Shown here: in pieces, positions 56,033-64,000 of the stretch | Numbering within the stretch: position 1 is the stretch's first letter | How the letters are laid out: every line of letters begins with the position of its first letter | Source: Heliocidaris erythrogramma | Taxonomy: Eukaryota > Echinodermata > Echinoidea > Camarodonta > Echinometridae | Length of the DNA stretch: 64,000 nucleotides | Assembly: GCA_025617745.1 (NCBI GenBank) | Contig: CM046853.1 | Location: 12,850,974-12,914,973 of the forward strand | Direction: 5' to 3' | Translations under genes and position numbers: made by a program | Notes under the pieces: model-generated | What the model was told of the DNA's origin: nothing | The model's database searches: none | The model's input: the letters and a program-made list of their open reading frames with translations, nothing else

Positions 56033-59000
56033 GTAAGCTACAAGATTATATTTTAAATGTATATTTAGGAGAAACCTGCTGAGAAATTTACATTTTTTTT
56101 CTTCGCACAGTCCCATATCTTTGAATTTGTGTAGTGTTAAGATTCAACCCTTTGTTTCTTCTCAACTTATTGAAGTAATTCCGGTACATGTACAAATAGA
56201 ATTTTAATGAATGGATGGATATGTAGAATGCAGGGTGCAAGTCGTCGTCATGATGTGACATGTTCTTTTAAGAAGAAAATTGTACATGCTCGTGCTGCGA
56301 GTTTACAAACAGACAAAGAATCAAAATGACAAAAAGACAAAAATAAATAAAACAGAAACTGAGAAAGTGAGAAACACTGAAATGTAAACTTCTAATTCAA
56401 CATTCACCTGTGTCAAAATAATTATGTCTCACTTAGGGTCTAGATCTGACAAGTGACATCTACTTTTCCATGACCATGACATGCATCAATAATTTTGTCA
56501 TTTTTCTGTAATTTGTGACTTGGGCCTAGATATTGATATTGTTGTTGAACGAAGCAGACGAGAGATTGATTTAATTAGATTCAGGCATAGAAATGAACAA
56601 TATCACAATTGGAATTAGACCTAATGGTAGATATAGATCTAGGCCTACAGTGTATAAATGTAGGCCTATTCTAATTATTAATTATAAAATGAATTTGAAT
56701 GTCGATATTTTCAGACATTCTCAGACATTGTCAAGCAACTAGGCCTATAATCAAAAGAATAATAGTTTAATATGCAATTTCTTTGTCATGGTTTCCAAAG
56801 GCTCCAATGCTTGATGAAATGCCAAATAAAAAGAAATTTGTATTTGAACTTGTACTGATAAAAAATATGCACTAAAAGCAGTTTCAAGTTGTTATTGTGT
56901 CAATATTTCCTTGACAAAATCAAATTGGAGGCCCTACAGTAAGCTATGATAGCTGCCTAGAATCTTTTATTTCCTGGATAACTGCATGGCCATTCATAAT
57001 TTCTTCAGGAATCTGACAACTTCTTACAGCCCTTGATGGTTTGTGCATTATTTCCTTACAGCATGTGCATCAGCAGCAGACGAAGATGATGGAGAGGCAG
57101 CCGTTGAAGAAGACATTGGAAAGAGTCGTGATGGATCAAAGACTGATGATGAAGTTGTAGCAAGGTAAACATGCTCACTTTCCCTGGAAGCCTTACTGTT
57201 GTCATGGTAACAGATGGATACTATCTGAATACACCAAGTCTTATGATAATTTGATCCAGTATGCAAGCACTGGAGGACAGAAAGATTAATATTTCCATTA
57301 CTTTTCTGCCACAAAAATCTTTTTTTTAGTTTATTGGGAACTTTTTACTTAGCCAACATTTTGAAATGATAATTGTGAGGCATTTTCTCTTAATCTAGAG
57401 ATTACAACCAAGGAAATATACATGTACATGTTGGAGCAAAATTGGAAAAAAGAAATCAAAGTAATGTGCATTTAATATATTTATTTTATGAAAAATTAAA
57501 AATATTAACAGACTTATAAATGTGCACATTAAGAAGATAAATACCTGCCCCTTCACTTTACCATTGTTAAAAAATAGAAATATTTCATCATGTAAGAGTT
57601 GAAATGAAATGTTATGTCATCTTTAATAGACAAATGACATATAACAGTTTATACATAGAGGTTTCTAGAGAGTGAATTACATACATGTTACTTCGCTTGT
57701 AGGGAAGAGGAAGCAATCAAATTGGATGGACTGAATGTTGCCCAAATGAAAGAGTTACGAGATTCAGCAGAGAAGCATATATTCCAGGCTGAGGTCAACC
57801 GTATGATGAAACTCATTATCAACTCACTCTACAGGAACAAGGAGGTATGTTGCAACTCTCCAGTGTAAAAATTTGTTTTTGTGCATATTAGCTTTTTATC
57901 AGGTTTTTTTGTACCAGAACTCTTTTCAGTATTTTTCAGAGCGACCCTTCCAGAGCTAAATCACCCAAGGCTCACAGGTATCTATTTCATGATGCCACAA
58001 ATCAAACTGCTTTAATAGATTACACAAAATAGCAATAAGAGATTAAAGAGCATAGCATGACTTCTTTTTCTAAAGTCTAATTAATCTTTACTACTGTCCA
58101 ATAAACTGCTTCTTCCATTTTACATTAAATAAATTATGCTTTATTTTAGTAGTTTTATATTCTGATTTTATCTGAATCTTTTGACTTTACAAGTATTAAA
58201 ATCAGGAGTTTATTGACTAGATTCACAAGTGTTTTATAAAATAAAAGTTATCTTTGTGACTTCCAGTTGATTTTTTCATTAAGTGATGACATTGAATGAA
58301 TTTTGTTATCTCCTGTGCAGATTTTCTTGCGTGAGTTGATTTCCAATGCTTCTGATGCTTTGGATAAGATCAGATTGACATCATTGACAGATAAAGCAGC
58401 TTTGGATGCTACGGAAGAACTCTCTATCAAGATAAAGGTAGCCGCCTTATAAATCTCACAGTAATACTTTTTAGTTTAAAGGCTCATTTTATGGTGTGAG
58501 AAATTCTCTTTATATCACCTGTAATGTAAATGCGCAGTTGACAATTACAACTTAGGTGATCTCTTTCCAAATTTGATGAATGAGATGTGCAGAATACTTT
58601 AACATCTGATTGTACATCTGATCTGACTTTGACATCTGATTACCTCAAAAAATAATAATACTTTTTAGTTTAAAGACTCATTTTATGATGTGAGAAATTC
58701 TCTTTATATCACGTGCTTGTAATGTAAATGCGCAGTTGACAATTACAATTTAAGCGATCTCTTTCCAAACTTGATGTATGAAAAGTGCAGAATACTTTGA
58801 CATCTGATTACCTCGAAAAATTTTTGATGAATATTTTCTCATGATTTGTATATCTGTGTAGAAGAGGTGTTTAGATTAAGAACCCTTGAATTGTTTTTAA
58901 TAACTGTTTAGTAAAATATTTCATGTTCTGATGGTTATTGCTCTTCCATGTTCTTATTATATTCATCACCTTAAATCCAATTTTAACCAAATATATGAAC

Positions 59001-62000
59001 TATCAGAACATTTAGGTATAGCACGGAGCTAACGATAATTTCTAGCTGTTCTATTTCACTTCTTCTGCTAATGATCATACACTGTTTTTTCTGTCTTCTC
59101 TGAAGTTATTCTTGTATTTTGCCCGTAAGTAATTTATCCTGTTTTATTTTTGTAGGCTGATAAAGACAATCATATGCTTCATGTGACTGATACTGGTGTG
59201 GGTATGACCAAGAGTGACCTCATCAACAACCTGGGAACTATCGCCAAATCAGGAACCAGTGAATTCTTTGAAAAGCTCTCAGTAAGTTCTTCGCAATTGT
59301 TCAATATGTTTATGAGGGATTTCAACAGCTGTTGAGCTGTTGTAGGAATGAACCCTGTACATAACCTTAACACATTATTTAATCTAATTGTAGAATGGAC
59401 CAGTTATTCATGACAAATTAAACTATGAAACTATTTGTAGAGCTGTGGTAGCATTGAATCATTATGACATATAGATAGAATTTTGAATCATGTAAAAATA
59501 CTGATAAATTTTATTCCCTTTGTTTAATCTCATCTTTTTACCTAAAAAAAAATTAAAGAGAAGGTTGAGATCTGGGAAAGGTGAAAATAATTTGTGAGCT
59601 TTCTTGTTCCTATTATGTCAGTTTGGAAGAACATCATAGTAGAAATGCCCCTTGAAAAGGATTGCTCGTCAAATGCCCTCCTATTCGAAGTATGATGAGA
59701 AATAGCTGTACTGTTTGGGCCGAACATTCATGCCACATATGTGTGCAGTCCTGTATACACATTTCTGTGAGATAGAGTAAATTTCTCGTTTTGATGACTC
59801 CAAAACCTCACAGTATACACTGATTCTTATGTAGACATAATCAACCATTCCCAATCACTTTGTTTCTTTCACAATGTAATCACATGGCCAGAACTTGGCT
59901 TTATCTTAAGTATAACAAAACCCTACTGAATTCAAAGTTCGTAATTTTTCATTCATCCTGCCGTTGATCGACTTTAAAAAGCCAAAAGGTTGGAAAAAGT
60001 GTAAATAATGATCTAAATATGTTTTACTTCTTAGGAAATGGATTCATCTGAAGCTACTGATCTGATTGGTCAGTTTGGTGTCGGTTTCTACTCCTCATTC
60101 TTGGTTGCTGAGCGCGTTATCGTCACATCTAAACACAACGATGATGAACAGTACATCTGGGAATCAGACTCTGCTGAATTCAGTGTCAACAAGGACCCTC
60201 GAGGAGACACTCTCAAACGTGGAACTACTATCAGGTACCTCGCACTATGTCATTTATCAAGGAATGCCTTAAGGGTTGTCTTTGATTATGACTGATTATT
60301 TTGTACCTTAACATTTGCTTTGCTTGGATCAAAATCTACTGCAAAAGTTGTCAAAAACTCACCAGAAAGTCATCTGTGATACATAATTGTGGGTTAGACA
60401 CATCTTTATATAAAAGCCTCTTTTATAGGATAAGTTGTAATATTGCATTTTTTTTTTTATGATGAAACTCAGATACTCTTTTGAAGACCCCTTTTTGCTG
60501 GAGTTAATATCGATGAATTCACAAATTCACTAATAAATTTCTTTGATGTTCTGTCCAAATAAAATTACAAGTATAGGGGCTGAAACAGTCTTAACTTATG
60601 CAGTACAACATTCTTTATTAACATTTATGTGTATATTTCCACTAGTCTTTTGCTGAAGGAGGAAGCCTATGACTTCTTGGAAGCAGATACCATTGAGAAA
60701 CTGGTTAAGAAGTACAGTCAGTTCATCAACTTCCCTATCTACCTCTGGGCTAGTAAGGTTAGTGATGACATTGAATTATCCCTTCTACCATATCGTGTGT
60801 TGAGAGCCAGAAGGGCGTTAACTCATATGTTTTAACACAGAGTTAATGCCCTTCTGGCTCTTAACACATGATATATGAGCTTAATGTATAACGCTGTGAA
60901 GAAGATCTTCAGATGCCTTTTTTATTCCTTAGTGACAGAAGGAACTTTTCTTACAGTCTTGTTTGTCACATTAAATATATTAAGCCTTTAAAATTGTTCA
61001 AACTAATAAAAGTGTGATTCATTTTTGTAAAAAAATATGGTATCTGCAATTTAATCTGTTTTCTACAATAAAATTACACATTTTTAGGTAAAGTGTTTTA
61101 ATTTTTCAGATCAGTTTTGCTTCAACGTAAATGTGATCGGTAGTAGACATACTAGACAATTACATTTTATATCCAGTATTTTGTGTGTTGACATAATAAA
61201 GTGTGATAGAAGCATTTTGGATTTACTCGCAAAAGTCATATTCAATAATAGCACATAAAGAGCGTATACATAAATGTTGATTTATAATTTGACAATAACA
61301 GACAGAGACTGTAGAAGAGCCTATTGATGAAGATGAAGAAGCAGCAGCTGAAGAGGAGAAGACTGAGGATGATGGTAAGTCTAGCAATCTCTCATAAAAA
61401 TCTGCTCTTTTGGACAATTTTAAAGTATTTGGTCATCCTGGGTGTTACCGCAATATCTGAAGAATTATTTGAGGTAGGAACCTCAAACCTGGTACTAGTA
61501 TGTATCCCCATACGAAGATGAGCTGATTAGATTTTGGGGTAAGGAGGTCAAAGATCAGAGGTCACAGAGGTCAATTTACATGAAATTACATGAAATTCTT
61601 GGTTTTTAGCACCGTTACCGCGATATCTCAAGAACTGTTTGAGGTAAGAACTTCAAACTTGGTACTAGTATGTATCCCCATACGAAGATGAGCTGATTAG
61701 ATTTTGGGGTAAGGAGGTCAAAGGTCAGAGGTCAATTTACGTAAAATTACATGAAATTACTTGTTTTTAGCCTCGTTATCAAATATTTCTTATTTGATTT
61801 GTTTGATCAGATGTTGAGGTTGAGGAGGAGACAGAAGAGGAGGATAAACCCAAGACTAAGAAGGTTGAGAAGACTACTTGGGATTGGAGATTGATGAATG
61901 AGAACAAACCTATCTGGACTAGAGCGTAAGTAGAAACAAAATCCTGCCCTATAAAAATAATGAAGTAGACTAAAAGAAGCATTACTACGTAAGTCAAGTG

Positions 62001-63937
62001 TTTGATGTGCTTATAGAAAGTTCCTTATATAATCTTCTATGAGATGGAAATACATATGTGCTGCATCATTTGGCCTTGAACATAGTGGAGAAACATGTAA
62101 ATCTTTAGTTGATATGCACAACTGTACACAATTTATGCTAAAGCGAGCTCGGTTTACAGTAGAAATTTGATATCCAATCTCAGTTCACGTATTACATTTT
62201 GAAATACTTCTAAACATTGAATGAACTCAAAATCAAAGAAAACAAATTGTATGCTATTGTGATATTTGTTTGATATAAGGAACAAATTCACACACGCTCT
62301 AAAAGATGTGATAATCAGCTGCCTTGTGTCAATGAACCTGTTCGCCACATGTACCCCTCCAATAGAGGTCAGCATTCATAAACTTAACTGACATTCTATT
62401 TGATGTGTGTATAACAGGCCAAAGGATATCACCGATGATGAGTATGAGGAGTTTTACAAGTCATTCACCAAGGAGACTGAGGCACCCATGTCTAAGACTC
62501 ATTTCTCAGCTGAGGGAGAGGTGACTTTCAGGTCTATCCTCTTTGTTCCTAAGAAGGCACCTAACCAGATGTTCCAGGACTATGGCAAGAAGTTTGACAA
62601 CATCAAGGTGAGCTGTTAGACCCTGTCCTGATCTGCCTAGACACCAAATAATAACTTACTTGAATTTGTGATTGTGACCTCAGGCTTTTATGTCCAACCA
62701 GAAAATATTGTTAGAGTCGCAGGTTAATACATAAAGAACCACAAACATTTCAAAATTGAGTAGAGTTTAGATTCGGATTTTAAATTTTAAGAGTTGTATT
62801 TATTTTGGACCAGTCATTTTGAGTTGTAGTTCTGAGGACATGTGAGTAAAACCCACAGAAATAAGAAGAAAACAAGTTATTCTGTGATTTAGATTTTACC
62901 CTCTTGTTGCTTTCAATTGATATGATCAAATTATGAATATAAAACTAATTAAATCAGAATCTCAAAAAGGTATTTTTCAGGCTTTGTATGTATAGGTCAG
63001 GTTCAGATTTATGAAGCCTATCGCAACAATTTCCAAGATGTTCTTTTCGTTTTTTTTGTCTGTACAGCTGTATGTACGCCGTGTTTTCATCACCCATGAC
63101 TTTGAAGATATGATGCCCAAGTACCTCAGCTTCATCAAGGGTGTTGTTGATTCCGATGATCTGCCTCTCAATGTATCCCGTGAGACCCTACAACAACATA
63201 AACTACTCAAGGTCATCAAGAAGAAACTAGTCAGGAAGGTAACCTACCCTCATCTATTCATCCTTTCTTGCGAATTTCCCAGGAACATTGAATTTATTAG
63301 TTACATTGACATTCATTTTTACCCAGACAGAAAGGGTGACGAGAAAACCCACGCAAATGATAGTACTGTAAATAACCAATAAATTTGCAGCGTGCTTCCC
63401 AACATTTACATTACATAACGTCTTTGAGAGGGAAGTTTGGATCTAAATAATGTTTAGATAGAGGTGATCTATCCTTATGTTGTAAAGTGATACACTTTGT
63501 CTAAAAATATGAAAGCTCTTGAAAGCTCTTTTAAAAGTTTCAATGCCAAGAGGTCATACTGCATGCTTTAATGTAAATTTGTTTGAGAGCTTCCATCATT
63601 TAATACTAATCTAATACAACAGTTTGAACCGTCTTGCAATACCAACTATTTGGGTTGATGATAATTATCTTTTTTCCCCTGTTACCCTACTCAGACTCTT
63701 GACATGCTGAAGAAAATGGACCCTGATGAATACATGGAGAGCTTCTACAAGGAATACGGAGTCAACGTCAAGCTGGGAATCATCGAAGACCACAGCAACA
63801 GGTCCCGTCTGGCCAAGCTGGTCAGGTTCTTCTCCTCTAACTCTGACACAGAATTGACCGGTCTCCAGGATTATTTGGAACGTATGAAGGAGAAGCAGGA
63901 GGTCATCTATTTTGTTGCTGGAACCAGCAGGAAAGAG
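55981..63937 (+). CDS. HSP90B1: Endoplasmin / GRP94, ER HSP90 (3'-partial, 12 exons)
   Basis: ATP-dependent HSP90 chaperone of the ER lumen. The 12 visible exons, 1644 nt, give 548 codons in frame; family members are about 800 residues, so roughly 250 residues including the usual C-terminal KDEL-type signal lie beyond the window. Residues 1-22 form a signal peptide ([17 protein letters not shown], cleavage after ASA). The GRP94-specific pre-N acidic stretch ([11 protein letters not shown]) follows, then the ATPase domain with [34 protein letters not shown] and [15 protein letters not shown]. The charged linker lies at about 285-330, and the middle domain includes [37 protein letters not shown] and [12 protein letters not shown]. 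The start is the ATG in TCAAAATGG, followed at once by the signal peptide. Two exact ERSE sites upstream fit unfolded-protein-response control. Cytosolic HSP90 is excluded by the signal peptide and pre-N region. Confidence 0.96.
57062..57164 (+). CDS. HSP90B1: HSP90B1 exon 2: pre-N acidic region
   Basis: [20 protein letters not shown] then [14 protein letters not shown]; matches the GRP94 pre-N region EEDLGKSREGSRTDDEVV. Ends in phase 2. Confidence 0.94.
57703..57844 (+). CDS. HSP90B1: HSP90B1 exon 3: start of ATPase domain
   Basis: [20 protein letters not shown] and [20 protein letters not shown], the typical HSP90 N-domain opening. Ends in phase 0. Confidence 0.95.
58321..58437 (+). CDS. 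HSP90B1: HSP90B1 exon 4: ATP-site helix
   Basis: [20 protein letters not shown] holds the catalytic Glu and the ATP/Mg-binding Asn of the GHKL fold. 39 codons, phase 0 at both ends. Confidence 0.95.
58463..58838. repeat. 194-bp tandem duplication in HSP90B1 intron 4
   Basis: Units at 58463-58656 and 58657-58838, both starting AATACTTTTTAGTTTAAAG and sharing GTAAATGCGCAGTTGACAAT. Few differences, so the duplication is recent. Confidence 0.9.
59156..59281 (+). CDS. HSP90B1: HSP90B1 exon 5: DTGVGM motif
   Basis: [20 protein letters not shown] and [16 protein letters not shown]. 42 codons, phase 0 at both ends. Confidence 0.95.
59553..59906. repeat. dispersed repeat A, copy 2
   Basis: Same orientation and block order as 5120-5664 but without the nested 144-bp element. 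It lies in HSP90B1 intron 5. Confidence 0.8.
60035..60234 (+). CDS. HSP90B1: HSP90B1 exon 6: glycine-rich lid region
   Basis: [20 protein letters not shown] and [20 protein letters not shown]. The segment EMDSSEATD, where GRP94 carries extra residues over cytosolic HSP90, is about two residues shorter than in human. Ends in phase 2. Confidence 0.95.
60646..60757 (+). CDS. HSP90B1: HSP90B1 exon 7: end of ATPase domain
   Basis: [20 protein letters not shown] and [17 protein letters not shown], the conserved N-domain end. Ends in phase 0. Confidence 0.94.
60788..60877. mobile_element. 90-bp hairpin element in HSP90B1 intron 7
   Basis: Two arms of about 36 bp (60788-60823 and 60841-60877) are nearly exact inverted copies sharing GAGCCAGAAGGGCxTTAACT, with a loop of about 17 bp. 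The arm matches the ends of the MITE at 22117-22398 and a solo motif at 14.6 kb, so this may be a minimal deletion form of that family. Confidence 0.8.
61302..61374 (+). CDS. HSP90B1: HSP90B1 exon 8: charged linker, part 1
   Basis: Short acidic exon [20 protein letters not shown]; low complexity but with clean splice borders and preserved frame. Ends in phase 1. Confidence 0.9.
61443..61785. repeat. 171-bp tandem duplication in HSP90B1 intron 8
   Basis: Units at 61443-61613 and 61614 to about 61785, both starting GTTACCGC(A/G)ATATCT and sharing CTGGTACTAGTATGTATCCC-like and GATGAGCTGATTAGATTTTG blocks. The unit resembles a repeat type common in marine invertebrate DNA; family not established. 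Confidence 0.88.
61811..61925 (+). CDS. HSP90B1: HSP90B1 exon 9: charged linker end and middle domain start
   Basis: [20 protein letters not shown] then [13 protein letters not shown], matching [19 protein letters not shown] of human GRP94. Ends in phase 2. Confidence 0.94.
62418..62607 (+). CDS. HSP90B1: HSP90B1 exon 10: middle domain
   Basis: [20 protein letters not shown] and [18 protein letters not shown]. Ends in phase 0 before GTGAGC. Confidence 0.95.
63068..63238 (+). CDS. HSP90B1: HSP90B1 exon 11: middle domain
   Basis: [20 protein letters not shown] and [20 protein letters not shown], including the conserved Arg of NVSRE. 57 codons, phase 0 at both ends. Confidence 0.96.
63695..63937 (+). 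CDS. HSP90B1: HSP90B1 exon 12: middle domain
   Basis: [40 protein letters not shown] and [18 protein letters not shown]. 81 codons, phase 0, donor GTAAGA at 63938; the next exon is outside the window. Confidence 0.96.
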
Positions 63938-64000
63938 GTAAGAATAGCCTTTGAGTCAGCTCATTAAGTGCCTTTAAGAAGCATTGGCTAGTCTTTGGGA

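Noticed and set aside
55782-56036. 84-codon frame overlapping the HSP90B1 start
   Set aside because: It runs through the ERSE promoter region in a different frame, probably upstream of the transcription start.

Overview
The window looks like AT-rich nuclear DNA of an invertebrate deuterostome, most likely an echinoderm and perhaps a sea urchin. This is inferred from intron-rich genes with GT-AG borders, a plexin and an endoplasmin of animal type, a DIRS-type tyrosine-recombinase retrotransposon, a tRNA-derived SINE with an (ATT)n tail, many short inverted-repeat elements, and GA, GAT and poly-G tracts. Species cannot be fixed without a search.

Two host genes lie on the + strand. The first is a plexin, called A-type from several cytoplasmic motifs. 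Its 27 visible exons (19177-44939) join in frame into 1425 codons plus a stop. They run from the first PSI domain through the remaining PSI and IPT repeats, the transmembrane segment and the split GAP domain with its Rho-binding insert. The N-terminal sema domain is not in the window and must lie upstream, so 1-19176 is probably intron. The second gene is HSP90B1 (endoplasmin/GRP94, the ER HSP90). It starts at 55981 and its first 12 exons (548 codons, to 63937) are present; the C-terminal part runs off the right edge. Just upstream of its ATG lie two exact ER-stress elements (CCAAT-N9-CCACG), one on each strand, which point to control by the unfolded protein response.

Layout: 1-19 kb has no recognised host exon but holds many repeats. 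These include a TTAA-flanked MITE in two inverted copies (5.9 and 14.0 kb), a MITE with GGGTTCACACGG ends (8.2 kb), a 194-bp tandem array (10.4-11.2 kb), and a region (10.1-12.9 kb) where a GTGACGGATATGAC motif recurs in both orientations around a small basic minus-strand reading frame. From 19 to 45 kb is the plexin gene; its third visible intron carries a DIRS-like element of about 6.2 kb (23327-29522) that looks whole and young. 45-49 kb is probably the long plexin 3' UTR. The end of that region is duplicated at 49.8-51.9 kb, and the second copy is split by a 1.3-kb inverted-repeat element, so copy 1 serves as the empty site. 52-55.7 kb holds short transposon relics and no recognised gene. 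55.7-64 kb holds the HSP90B1 promoter and gene, with two tandem duplications and a short hairpin repeat in its introns.

The two host genes are not known to act in one pathway beyond the general point that plexin, a disulfide-rich membrane receptor, is folded in the ER where endoplasmin works. I found no RNA gene, CRISPR array or prokaryotic system.
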